Positions 1-7,343 of a stretch of 10,972 nt of DNA are shown here, piece after piece. The stretch is from assembly GCA_029934695.1 (NCBI GenBank), contig JAOZLU010000195.1:1-10972 (forward strand). Reading direction: 5' to 3'. The position numbers were made by a program, and so were the translations under genes. Below the pieces are notes generated by a model. The model made no database searches, was not told the DNA's origin, and worked only from the letters and a program-made list of their open reading frames with translations. Within the stretch, counting starts at the first letter, position 1. Every line of letters begins with the position of its first letter. Source of the stretch: Desulfobacterales bacterium. Lineage in GTDB: Bacteria > Desulfobacterota > Desulfobacteria > Desulfobacterales > 4be13.

Positions 1-2
1 TC

Positions 3-387
3 TGTCATCCTGTTTTTACCCAATGCAAATCAGGCTTTTTTCAGAAGATGCGTGTCTAACCACCGGGCATCCTCGCTATAGGCAATGCCCCGGCTGGCGA
101 GCCAGTCCGGTGTCTCCCGGGTGAATCCGGAAGAGGAGAACACGATCAGCACATATTTTGTTATCCCTTCGATCCGGATCAGTTCCCCGGCTTTCTCCAG
201 AAACTCTTCCGCCTCGCCCACGGAGAATTTTTTTGTCTCACGGTGTTTCACCTCCCAGATCAGCGAATACTCCTCATCGCCCGCTCTCGCGAGGATGTCA
301 AGCTGAAATTCCGGCCTGTGAAGGGGTGGGGAGTGACACTGCCGCACGCTTTCATATTCCGCGAACCTGAAATCATCAGGCAGGTTC
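3..387. repeat. 385-bp perfect direct repeat, copy A (3' end of ATPase gene 1)
   Basis: Positions 3-387 match 1975-2359 base for base (offset 1972). The tract covers the last 118 codons of the ATPase gene and 27 bases of 3' flank. Position 2 is a mismatch but the window ends at 1, so the true outer limit cannot be judged. The inner limit is sharp, with several mismatches within the next 20 bases. Confidence 0.97.
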
Positions 388-1793
388 AGCGTCATCTCTC
401 CGAACAGGTCGCTGTTTCTGTGCGCCTCGTAAATGAGGTGATGACTGATCACGAATTCTGCAAAGGCACCCTTGTAGCGGTTATGCTCGCCGGAGAGACT
501 TTTGTATTTCTCCTGCAAGGTCTCAAACAGCGTTTTGTACTCCTCCTGCGCCTCCACCGTCATAAATTTGTCAATGTCGTCCGCGTAGCAGCTCCGAAAG
601 ACCTTGTCGAAGATGTTGTCCTGAACCCCCCGGTACTGGAGATCCTTCTCAATAATATCACTTTTCAGCAGCGCATCCATCTTCCTGTCCAGTTTGTAGT
701 CGGGCATGTCAAGTCCCAGATGCCTTTTCAGCTCGTCCCGGCTCACGGGCCGGTCCCTGTGCCTGGAAAGATACAGCACGATATCCTTGGCGTATTTCTC
801 ATTGATTTTCGGAAACGCCGCATCTATATATTCCAGCCATGTGCTCCGGATGATTCCCTCCCTGTTCAGGGTCTCGAATTCGAGTGTTTTCCTCAGCCCC
901 TCCTCGATTGTCAGGTCTCTGCGGGGGTATTTGGAGCGGAACAGGGCGCTGATGTAAAACGGATTTCCCTCGGTCATCTGCGCCATCAGACAGGCGGTCT
1001 CCTCGGTGACAGGCACATCGCCGATCAGCGCGTATCTGAATATCATCTCCACGCATTCGTCCTCCGGCAGGTTTTCCATGTAGTGATACTGGAAACGCCC
1101 CGGAAGCATGGTTTTCAGATCGTTCATCAGCCAGCCCACCCAGCTACCTGACACCAGCAGCGGTGCGTTTTTGTATTCGGCCGTGTGGAGGTAGCCGGCC
1201 GCGAGATCGGAGGCCTTGTTGGTTTTCGCCTCGTCCCAGTATATCTCGCTGTTGAGAAACTGGAACTCGTCAATCATCTGGACAATGGATTCGTCCCGCT
1301 CAGTGGCCAGTGTCCAGGGCATGTCCCGCACCGCGTTCCAGAGCAGATCTGCCCTGCCTTCCCTCACGAAGCTTTCCACCGCTCTGATATCATCCAGCAG
1401 ATACTCCCCCACCTCCCGTGCTCCGGCCGAAGCTTTTGAAAAACTTTTTCTGGCGGACTGGGACAGCCTCGCATATTCCGGTTTCCGAGTTTTGAACGCG
1501 ATGTACTGGTAAATATATGTCAGATAAAAATCCTGACAGAAATCCACGACCCACCATTTTCCCTCCCTGACCTCGTAGTAAAGCGGAATCACTCCCATGT
1601 TTTCATCAAAGATCAGATTGTACAGCCGCTGCATCAGAGCGGTCTTCCCTGTCTTTCTCCGGGAGAGAACTGCCGTGCTCATGGAAAATTCCTTTTTTAT
1701 CCCCCTGATCCATTTCAGAAAGTAGGTTATTTCGCTTTTTCTCCCGGTAAACAGACCGGGATTGCCGATTTTCTCTTTCAGATATGCTTTCAT
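30..1793 (-). CDS. P-loop ATPase with C-terminal PD-(D/E)XK nuclease-like domain, copy 1
   Basis: This resembles the archaeal-type ATPase_2 class (AAA/STAND-like) found in bacteria and archaea, often with a restriction-like C-terminal domain; cellular role unknown. Residues below count from the upstream of two adjacent ATG codons. Walker A is SRRKTGKT (45-52, Lys51) and Walker B is QMIDEF (Asp176, Glu177). A short hydrophobic strand ending SGSW (about 213-219) sits where a sensor strand would be. About 330-410 looks like a winged helix. The C-terminus carries Glu447, FQLD (Asp500) and WEVK (Glu515, Lys517), a PD-(D/E)XK pattern with catalytic residues intact. No signal peptide or membrane segment, so cytoplasmic. 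I prefer the second ATG (1793): GGAGG at 1799-1803 is only 2 nt from the first ATG but 5 nt from the second, and the paralogue begins at the equivalent Met. An in-frame stop lies just upstream. The last 118 codons are identical to copy 2. Function as a nuclease is inferred. Confidence 0.9.
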   Translation of the reverse strand: MKAYLKEKIGNPGLFTGRKSEITYFLKWIRGIKKEFSMSTAVLSRRKTGKTALMQRLYNLIFDENMGVIPLYYEVREGKWWVVDFCQDFYLTYIYQYIAFKTRKPEYARLSQSARKSFSKASAGAREVGEYLLDDIRAVESFVREGRADLLWNAVRDMPWTLATERDESIVQMIDEFQFLNSEIYWDEAKTNKASDLAAGYLHTAEYKNAPLLVSGSWVGWLMNDLKTMLPGRFQYHYMENLPEDECVEMIFRYALIGDVPVTEETACLMAQMTEGNPFYISALFRSKYPRRDLTIEEGLRKTLEFETLNREGIIRSTWLEYIDAAFPKINEKYAKDIVLYLSRHRDRPVSRDELKRHLGLDMPDYKLDRKMDALLKSDIIEKDLQYRGVQDNIFDKVFRSCYADDIDKFMTVEAQEEYKTLFETLQEKYKSLSGEHNRYKGAFAEFVISHHLIYEAHRNSDLFGEMTLNLPDDFRFAEYESVRQCHSPPLHRPEFQLDILARAGDEEYSLIWEVKHRETKKFSVGEAEEFLEKAGELIRIEGITKYVLIVFSSSGFTRETPDWLASRGIAYSEDARWLDTHLLKKA

Positions 1794-1796
1794 CAT

Positions 1797-2001
1797 CTCC
1801 TCCGTTTTTCATGGTAAAATAATCCGTGTTTACCCAACCCGGGGATGGCCCCGGTTCACGGACATCGGTTTCGCAAGTCCTGATATCTCTGATAATGGCT
1901 CCGTCAGAGAAGACAGGCACACGGTTCCCAATCATCAGAATCTCATCCGGTTCGGAAGACGACAAGCGGGGCTTTGTCATCCTGTTTTTACCCAATGCAA
2001 A
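1797..2001. other. Spacer between the two ATPase genes, with weak open frame
   Basis: 205 bp. A minus-strand frame starting at ATG 1980 (or TTG 1995) stays open through the whole spacer and about 190 bp into the ATPase gene. Its first 60 or so residues, such as RVPVFSDGAIIRDI, look mildly protein-like, but its ribosome site is poor and the overlap is large, so I do not call it a gene. A small hairpin (CCGGGG/CCCCGG, 1839-1854, loop ATGG) stands about 40 nt before the ATPase start and lacks a U-tract. Confidence 0.5.
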
Positions 2002-2359
2002 TCAGGCTTTTTTCAGAAGATGCGTGTCTAACCACCGGGCATCCTCGCTATAGGCAATGCCCCGGCTGGCGAGCCAGTCCGGTGTCTCCCGGGTGAATCC
2101 GGAAGAGGAGAACACGATCAGCACATATTTTGTTATCCCTTCGATCCGGATCAGTTCCCCGGCTTTCTCCAGAAACTCTTCCGCCTCGCCCACGGAGAAT
2201 TTTTTTGTCTCACGGTGTTTCACCTCCCAGATCAGCGAATACTCCTCATCGCCCGCTCTCGCGAGGATGTCAAGCTGAAATTCCGGCCTGTGAAGGGGTG
2301 GGGAGTGACACTGCCGCACGCTTTCATATTCCGCGAACCTGAAATCATCAGGCAGGTTC
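1975..2359. repeat. 385-bp perfect direct repeat, copy B (3' end of ATPase gene 2)
   Basis: Second copy of the tract at 3-387. Sequence outside it on the coding side differs at many positions, including third codon positions. The absence of even synonymous change inside it means recent homogenisation rather than selection on the protein alone. Confidence 0.97.
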
Positions 2360-3768
2360 CGCATCATGCCTCTGAACAGATCATTCTCTCCGTGCGCCGC
2401 ATAGCTGAGGTGATGACTGATCACAAATTCCGCAAATGCCCCCTTATATCGGTTATGCTCGCCTGAGAGACTTTCATATTTTCCCTGCAATTTTTCAAAC
2501 AGGGCCTTGTACTCGTCCGGAGCCTCCTCGGTCACAAATTTGTCAATGTCATCCGAGTAGCGACCCCGGAACACCTTGTCGAAGATGTTGTCCTGAACCC
2601 CCCGGTACTGAAAGCGGTTCTCCTCGATGATGTCGCTTCTCAGCAGGGCATCCATTTTCTTATCCAGCTCGTAATCGGGCATCTCCAGGCCCAGATACTT
2701 TTTCAGTTCATCCCGGCTTACAAAGCGGTTCCTGTGCTTCGAGAGATACAGCACAATATCCTTGGCGTATTTCTCATTGACCCTGGGAAACGCCGAGTTG
2801 ATATACTCCAGCCAGGTTCCCCGAATAATTCCCTCCCTGTGCAGGGTCTCGAATTCAAGGGTTTTCCGCAACCCCTCCTCGGTTGTCAGGTCTTTGTCCG
2901 GATATTTTGACTGGAACAATGCGCTGACATAAAACGGATTTCCCTCGGTCATCTGCGCCGCCAGACAGGCCGCCTCTTCCGTGACCGGCATATCCCAGAT
3001 CAGTGCATATCTGAATATCATTTCCACGCACTCGTCCTCCGGCAGATTTTCCATGTAGTGATACTGGAAACGCCCCGGAAGCATTGTGTTCAGATCATTC
3101 ATCAGCCAGCCTATCCAACTGCCTGACACGAGCAGCGGTGCGTTTTTGTATTCTGCTGTGTGCAGATAGCCGGCCGCAAGATCGGAGGCCTTGTTGGTTT
3201 TCGCCTCGTCCCAGTAAATCTCGCTGTTGAGAAACTGAAATTCGTCAACCATCTGAACGACAAACTCATTCTGCTGGTTTGCCAGTGCCCGGGGCATGTC
3301 CCGCACCGCGTCCCACAGCAGCCCTGCTCTGCCCTCCCTTACAAGGCTTTCCACTGCTCTGATATCTTCTGCCAGATACTCCCCCACCTCCTGTGCCCCG
3401 GCCAGAGCCTTTGAAAAACTTTTCCTGGGGGACTGGGACATCCTCACATATTCCGGGTTCCGGGTTCTGAAAGCGATATACTGGTAAATGTATGTCAGAT
3501 AAAAATCCTGACAGAATTCCACGGCCCACTGCTTTCCCTCTCTGACTTCATAGTAAAACGGAATCACCCCCTGATTTTTTTCAAAGATCAGATTGTACAG
3601 CCGCTGCATCAGGGCAGTTTTTCCTGTTTTTCTGCGGGAGAGGATGGCCGTACTCTTGGAAATTTTGCGTCTGATGCTGTCAGTCCATCGGGACAAATAA
3701 GCCAGCTCGCTTTTCCGTCCTGTGAACAGCTCAGGATTACCGATTTTCTCTTCCAAATAAATTTTCAT
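2002..3768 (-). CDS. P-loop ATPase with C-terminal PD-(D/E)XK nuclease-like domain, copy 2
   Basis: Tandem paralogue of the gene downstream of it, about the same length (588 residues), with one extra residue near position 384. Walker A is SRRKTGKT (Lys50) and Walker B is QMVDEF (Asp175, Glu176). The nuclease-like triad is Asp500, Glu515 and Lys517, preceded by Glu447. By eye about three quarters of the first 100 residues match copy 1. The block from Walker B to about residue 257 has only two differences in roughly 80 residues, which marks it as functionally constrained. From about residue 471 to the end the two proteins are identical. The start ATG overlaps the TGA of a 34-codon frame (ATGA), so translation may be coupled. 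The nearest purine-rich stretch, AAGGA at 3781-3785, is 12 nt away and poor by itself. Soluble and cytoplasmic by sequence. Role unknown; a defence or DNA-processing role is possible but not shown. Confidence 0.9.
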   Translation of the reverse strand: MKIYLEEKIGNPELFTGRKSELAYLSRWTDSIRRKISKSTAILSRRKTGKTALMQRLYNLIFEKNQGVIPFYYEVREGKQWAVEFCQDFYLTYIYQYIAFRTRNPEYVRMSQSPRKSFSKALAGAQEVGEYLAEDIRAVESLVREGRAGLLWDAVRDMPRALANQQNEFVVQMVDEFQFLNSEIYWDEAKTNKASDLAAGYLHTAEYKNAPLLVSGSWIGWLMNDLNTMLPGRFQYHYMENLPEDECVEMIFRYALIWDMPVTEEAACLAAQMTEGNPFYVSALFQSKYPDKDLTTEEGLRKTLEFETLHREGIIRGTWLEYINSAFPRVNEKYAKDIVLYLSKHRNRFVSRDELKKYLGLEMPDYELDKKMDALLRSDIIEENRFQYRGVQDNIFDKVFRGRYSDDIDKFVTEEAPDEYKALFEKLQGKYESLSGEHNRYKGAFAEFVISHHLSYAAHGENDLFRGMMRNLPDDFRFAEYESVRQCHSPPLHRPEFQLDILARAGDEEYSLIWEVKHRETKKFSVGEAEEFLEKAGELIRIEGITKYVLIVFSSSGFTRETPDWLASRGIAYSEDARWLDTHLLKKA

Positions 3769-3869
3769 GATGTTTCATGTTCCTTATAAATTTTATCTCT
3801 GCGTTCGGCCAGCAGATTGTCCAGCCAGTCCGGATCCGTTTCAGGGATGTCCGAGGTCTTCGGGGTCAC
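3765..3869 (-). CDS. Possible 34-residue small protein bridging two genes
   Basis: A GTG-initiated frame of 34 codons fills the gap between the binding-protein gene and the ATPase gene. Its GTG shares two bases with the upstream TGA (GTGA, 3866-3869) and its TGA shares two bases with the downstream ATG (ATGA, 3765-3768). Such double overlap is typical of translationally coupled genes and is unlikely to arise often by chance. The peptide begins MTPKTSDIPETD and continues PDWLDNLLAERRDKIYKEHE, a plausible charged amphipathic helix. There is no clear Shine-Dalgarno sequence, so it would depend on ribosomes finishing the binding protein. The 5' part (GAAGACCTCGGA) resembles half of the local palindromic repeat, so the frame could partly be repeat-derived. 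It may be a coupling peptide, a small ATPase partner, or the tail of a lost gene. I do not recognise the family. Confidence 0.45.
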   Translation of the reverse strand: MTPKTSDIPETDPDWLDNLLAERRDKIYKEHETS

Positions 3870-5455
3870 GACTCAAACCATAAGCGTTCCGCAGCTTTGC
3901 AACCATCCAGTGCCTTGTAGTTCGATGCGAAATTCTCGAATTTCACCTTTGTTGCCGCGGCATCGAGAATGTTCGGGAAAAACGGAACCAAAGCTCCGCC
4001 CTCATCACGAAGAATCCGTTGCATTTCCGCATACATTTCACGCCGCATGACATCCTTGAATTCCCCGCGGGATGCCCTGAGAAGGGCGTTGAAGCGTTCA
4101 TGCCTGAAGTGGGTCTCATTCCACGCCGAATTTTCCGCATATCCGAGAGAGAGTGCCAGGTCCTCGGTGGGACGGCCGTGCCAGTTGCTGAAGAACCAGG
4201 GTCTCTTTCCCCAGACATTGCTCCAGTAGCCGTCTTCTGGTTCCTTCATGACCTCAATGCGGATGCCTGCCTTGGCAGCCTGCTCCTTGTAAAGCACGGC
4301 GGTGTCCACGCCCGGAAAGTCAATGTCCGCTACATGGAATCTGAAGGTGTGTCCGGCAAGCCCGGCCTTCTTCATAAGATGTCGGGCCTTGTCCGGGTCG
4401 TATCTCCTCTGTTCCAGTCCGGACGCGAAAAAACGCATGCTCGGCGCGATGGGATGGTCATTGCCCGGGGTTCCGTGACCATGCAGGATGTGGCTCACCA
4501 TCTGCTCCCGGTCAATGGCATATTTCAATGCCAGCCTCACCTCGTTCCTGTCATAAGGGGGGATGTCTGTCTGCATCGGCAGCACCACATACCCGCCGCC
4601 GGTCTTGCTGATGACCTGGATACCGGGCAGCTTTCCGAGGAGACCTGCGGTTTTGTAATCACACCGAGCCATGTAGTCAGTCGCATCTGTCCGCAGGGCA
4701 TTGGTTCTGGCCGCGGTGTCTGAAAGATGAATGGTCTCCACCTCGTCGAAGTGGGCCCGCCCCTGCTTCCAGTAGTTCGGATTGCGCTTTGTCAGACATC
4801 TCACTCCCGGAGTGAAACTGGTCAGCATATAGCCGCCGGTGCCGATGCCTTTCTCAAAGTCGGCGGTGCCGGACGGGATGATTCCGAGCGGGTATGAGCT
4901 CAGAATATATGGGAAATCCACGTTGGAGTCCTCCAGCGTGAACACCAGAGTGTGCTTTCCGTCAGCCCGGATATCCCTGATCTGTTTGAGAAGGCCCTTG
5001 GCCCAGGATTTCGATTTTTCTCCCCGATGCCTGTTCAGAGAGAAAATGACATCTTCCGCATCCAGAAGTTTTCCATTATGAAATTCCACACCCTTGCACA
5101 GTCTGAAAATCCATTGTTTCGCATCAGAAGAGGCTTCCCAAGTTTGAGCCAGTTCGGAAACCGCATTGTTTTTATGATCTATCTCGACAAGACAGTTGTA
5201 GAGCTGGCCGAAACCGATGAATGTTCGCATCATACCGCTCATATTCACCGGATCGAGCGAATCTGACGTTGCTCCGGCAGGCACGCCGACCCTGAACCGC
5301 CCCCCTTTTTTCGGGGTTGCGGCAAGGGCAGGCACACCCGGAAGCGAGGCCGCTGCCAGGGCGGTCAGTCCCAGGGCCGAGGTTTTGGCAAGAAACTCTC
5401 TCCGGGTGATCTTTCCCCGGGAGAGCAGGATTTCCAGTTGTCTCAGTTCTTCCAT
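3866..5455 (-). CDS. Tat-exported ABC transporter substrate-binding protein, family 5 (peptide type), copy 2
   Basis: A solute-binding protein of the SBP_bac_5 family (DppA/OppA-like), 529 residues, the usual size. These bind peptides, and sometimes opines, nickel chelates or other compounds, in the periplasm and hand them to an inner-membrane permease. A 16-residue cytoplasmic pre-extension is followed by TRREFLAK (17-24), a twin-arginine motif, then a hydrophobic stretch ending PALAA with likely cleavage near residues 45-46. The mature part has the family hallmarks: W106, the FRL strand (117-119) followed by the GVEFHNGK and DAEDVIFSLN motifs (about 122-141), GTGGYML, and RNPNYWKQGRAHFDEVE. 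The start is supported by AAGGAGG (5463-5469) 7 nt upstream of ATG. No permease or import ATPase gene is in the window, so the substrate and partner are unknown. The stop overlaps a downstream GTG. The first 50 codons are almost identical in DNA to the upstream paralogue, unlike the rest. Confidence 0.92.
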   Translation of the reverse strand: MEELRQLEILLSRGKITRREFLAKTSALGLTALAAASLPGVPALAATPKKGGRFRVGVPAGATSDSLDPVNMSGMMRTFIGFGQLYNCLVEIDHKNNAVSELAQTWEASSDAKQWIFRLCKGVEFHNGKLLDAEDVIFSLNRHRGEKSKSWAKGLLKQIRDIRADGKHTLVFTLEDSNVDFPYILSSYPLGIIPSGTADFEKGIGTGGYMLTSFTPGVRCLTKRNPNYWKQGRAHFDEVETIHLSDTAARTNALRTDATDYMARCDYKTAGLLGKLPGIQVISKTGGGYVVLPMQTDIPPYDRNEVRLALKYAIDREQMVSHILHGHGTPGNDHPIAPSMRFFASGLEQRRYDPDKARHLMKKAGLAGHTFRFHVADIDFPGVDTAVLYKEQAAKAGIRIEVMKEPEDGYWSNVWGKRPWFFSNWHGRPTEDLALSLGYAENSAWNETHFRHERFNALLRASRGEFKDVMRREMYAEMQRILRDEGGALVPFFPNILDAAATKVKFENFASNYKALDGCKAAERLWFES

Positions 5456-5488
5456 AAAAATTCCTCCTTATTATTTTGTTGTCATTCC
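5307..5488. repeat. 182-bp perfect direct repeat, copy A (leader of binding protein copy 2)
   Basis: Matches 7035-7216 exactly (offset 1728). It runs from codon 50 back through the Tat signal, the start codon, the AAGGAGG ribosome site and about 20 bases beyond. One synonymous T/C change at 5306 separates it from a further short matching stretch to 5285. Confidence 0.96.
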
Positions 5489-5494
5489 CGATCA

Positions 5495-5586
5495 GACCTC
5501 CGAGGACTTCGGCGAGCTCTGTCGAGTCGTTTCTGAAACCTCGGAGGTCTTCAGATTTCGAGGCTCCCGAAACCTCAGAAGTCCTC
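5495..5586. repeat. Cluster of CCTCCGAGG-type palindromic repeat units
   Basis: Arms GACCTCCGAGG (5495-5505) and CCTCGGAGGTC (5539-5549) are perfect complements across a 33-base loop. The 27 bases at 5529-5555 are identical to 10926-10952. A degenerate third unit (GAAACCTCAGAAGTCCTC, 5569-5586) follows. The cluster fills the gap between the two binding-protein genes. It resembles dispersed REP-like or MITE-like elements and could fold in the transcript, reducing or stabilising downstream expression. No U-tract follows, so it is not an obvious terminator. Confidence 0.8.
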
Positions 5587-5590
5587 ATTG

Positions 5591-7183
5591 TCACGATTCA
5601 AACCACATACGTTCCGCGGCTTTGAAGCCGTCCAAAGTCACCTTGTCCGTGGCAAAATCTCTGAATTTCACTTTCTCGGATGCCGCATCAAGAATATTCA
5701 GAAAAAACGGAATGATTGTTCCGCCTTTATCACGGACAATTCGCTGCATTTCCACATACATCTCCCGCCGAACGACTTCCTCGAATTCCACGCGGGATGC
5801 CTTGAGCAGGGCGTTGAAGCGTTCATTCCTGAAGTGCGTCTCATTCCATGGCACATTTTCGGCATATCCGCTGGAAAAGAGCATATCTTCGGTGGGACGG
5901 GAATTCCAGAAGGAGAAGCACCATGGTTTCTTTCTCCAGACGTTTTTCCAATACCCGTCATTCGGTTCCCGCACCACCTCAATGCTGATCCCCGCCCTGC
6001 CTGCCTGCTCCTTGTACAGAACAGCCGTGTCAACAGCTCCCGGGAAAGCAGCATCAGCGACATGAAGCCTGAAAACATGTCCGGCAAGTCCTGCCTTTTT
6101 GATAAAATGCCGGGCCTTGTCCGGGTCATAAGTCCTCTGCTCCAGTTCGGACGCGAAAAAACGCATATCCGGGGCTATGGGGTGGTCATTTCCGACGGAA
6201 CCGTGACCTTGCAGGATCTGTTTCACAATCTGTTCACGATCCATCGCATATTTCAATGCCAGCCTGACATCGTTGTTGTCATAAGGGGAAATATCCGTCA
6301 GCATCGGCAGCGTGGCATGCGTTCTCCCCGGTTTGCTGATGAGACGTACACCGGGCAGCTTTTCCAGGAGGTGGGCGGTTTTAAAATCACACCGGGTCAT
6401 ATAGTCAGTCCGGCCGGTTCGCAGAGCGTTGGTCCTGGCGCTGACATCCGGAATGCAGAGGGTCTCAACCTCATCAAAATGGGCGCGTCCCTGTTTCCAG
6501 TAGTTCGGATTGCGTCTGGTGAGACATCTCACTCCCGGCGTGAAACTCTCCAGCATGTATCCGCCGGTGCCGATGCCCTTCTCAAAGTCGGTCGTGCCGG
6601 CTGGCACCATCACCAGGCGATTGTCGCTGAGAATGTAAGGAAACTCAATGTTGCCGTCTTTCAACGTGAAAATCACCGCCTGTTTTCCGTCTTTCCTGAT
6701 GTCGCTGACGGATTTGAAAAGGCTTTTGACACCGGACTTTGATTTTTCTCCCAGGTGAATGTTGAGGGAGAAGATGACATCTTCCGCATCAAGCGTTTTT
6801 CCGTTGTGAAATTCCACACCTCTGCGCAGTCTGAAAGTCCATCTTTTCGCATCGAGAGAGGATTCCCATTTTTCGACCAGCTCGGGAACCGCTTTTCCCT
6901 TATAGTCAAGTTCGACAAGAGCGTTGGAAAGCTGACCGAAAAGGATGAAACTGCTCATCGGATTGTCACTCCTTTCCGGGTTGAGGGAGTCAGAAGTTGC
7001 TCCGCTGCCCATGCCGACCCTGAACCGCCCCCCCTTTTTCGGGGTTGCGGCAAGGGCAGGCACACCCGGAAGCGAGGCCGCTGCCAGGGCGGTCAGTCCC
7101 AGGGCCGAGGTTTTGGCAAGAAACTCTCTCCGGGTGATCTTTCCCCGGGAGAGCAGGATTTCCAGTTGTCTCAGTTCTTCCAT
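5591..7183 (-). CDS. Tat-exported ABC transporter substrate-binding protein, family 5 (peptide type), copy 1
   Basis: Paralogue of the following gene, 530 residues, same SBP_bac_5 architecture. The Tat signal (TRREFL at 17-22, cleavage near 45-46) is the same sequence, then the mature proteins diverge to roughly two-thirds identity by eye. Conserved family segments include RRGVEFHNGK, DAEDVIFSLN, FEKGIGTGGYML and RNPNYWKQGRAHFDEVE. AAGGAGG (7191-7197) stands 7 nt before the ATG, a strong ribosome site. A promoter candidate lies about 160 bp upstream and this is probably the first gene of its unit. Residues likely to line the ligand cleft differ between the copies, such as ISKPGRTHATLPM here against ISKTGGGYVVLPM there, which suggests different ligand preference, an inference. 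The stop is followed in overlap by GTGACAATGAGG, similar to the GTGACCCCGAAG after the other copy. The partner permease is not in the window. Confidence 0.92.
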   Translation of the reverse strand: MEELRQLEILLSRGKITRREFLAKTSALGLTALAAASLPGVPALAATPKKGGRFRVGMGSGATSDSLNPERSDNPMSSFILFGQLSNALVELDYKGKAVPELVEKWESSLDAKRWTFRLRRGVEFHNGKTLDAEDVIFSLNIHLGEKSKSGVKSLFKSVSDIRKDGKQAVIFTLKDGNIEFPYILSDNRLVMVPAGTTDFEKGIGTGGYMLESFTPGVRCLTRRNPNYWKQGRAHFDEVETLCIPDVSARTNALRTGRTDYMTRCDFKTAHLLEKLPGVRLISKPGRTHATLPMLTDISPYDNNDVRLALKYAMDREQIVKQILQGHGSVGNDHPIAPDMRFFASELEQRTYDPDKARHFIKKAGLAGHVFRLHVADAAFPGAVDTAVLYKEQAGRAGISIEVVREPNDGYWKNVWRKKPWCFSFWNSRPTEDMLFSSGYAENVPWNETHFRNERFNALLKASRVEFEEVVRREMYVEMQRIVRDKGGTIIPFFLNILDAASEKVKFRDFATDKVTLDGFKAAERMWFES

Positions 7184-7216
7184 AAAAATTCCTCCTTATT
7201 ATTTTGTTGTCATTCC
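7035..7216. repeat. 182-bp perfect direct repeat, copy B (leader of binding protein copy 1)
   Basis: Partner of 5307-5488. On its distal side the copies separate just after GTCATTCC. That motif begins an imperfect hairpin here, while in the other copy it leads into palindromic repeat sequence. Confidence 0.96.
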
Positions 7217-7234
7217 TGATTTCGCAGGAACGAC
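7209..7234. repeat. Imperfect hairpin in the leader of binding protein copy 1
   Basis: GTCATTCCTG (7209-7218) and CAGGAACGAC (7225-7234) pair at nine of ten positions. The motif resembles the common GTCATTCC-type intergenic repeats of proteobacteria. It ends 12 bases upstream of the ribosome site, so it could affect translation initiation. Only its first arm is present before the other binding-protein gene. Confidence 0.5.
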
Positions 7235-7343
7235 AAGCTTTGTTGTGTCAAAATCTGACTCAGAAACCTGTTCCTGTCTTCCTGAGAAGTTCGGATCAGG
7301 ATGATGTCTCCGTAAATCCGGGCGGCGATCTTTGTATATATCC

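Noticed and set aside
243..1151. 302-codon plus-strand open frame opposite ATPase gene 1
   Set aside because: It lies wholly antisense to a gene with clear ATPase and nuclease motifs, shows no recognisable domain, and the equivalent frame in the paralogue is interrupted. It is a by-product of the codon composition.
1836..1856. GC-rich hairpin as an intrinsic terminator
   Set aside because: The stem is short with a bulge, and no run of T follows on either strand. It also lies directly before the ATPase start.
1606..1995. 129-codon minus-strand frame spanning the ATPase spacer
   Set aside because: It starts at TTG or at an ATG with no usable ribosome site and overlaps the ATPase gene by about 190 bp. 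Part of it may be a decayed gene, but this cannot be shown from one sequence.
5495..5586. CRISPR-like repeats
   Set aside because: The units are palindromic, unevenly spaced and diverged, without uniform spacers or adjacent cas genes.
5172..5594. 140-codon minus-strand frame starting at the stop of binding-protein copy 1
   Set aside because: It is built largely from palindromic repeat units and then overlaps the next gene's signal-peptide region by more than 250 bp in another frame. The ribosome site there clearly serves the binding protein.
5588..6742. 384-codon plus-strand open frame opposite binding-protein copy 1
   Set aside because: Antisense to a well-supported SBP_bac_5 gene, with no plausible domain. 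The matching frame opposite the other copy covers a different and shorter extent.
3866..7183. A complete peptide import operon
   Set aside because: Only binding proteins are present. No permease or import ATPase gene of the Dpp/Opp type occurs in the window, and the ABC protein present has exporter architecture.
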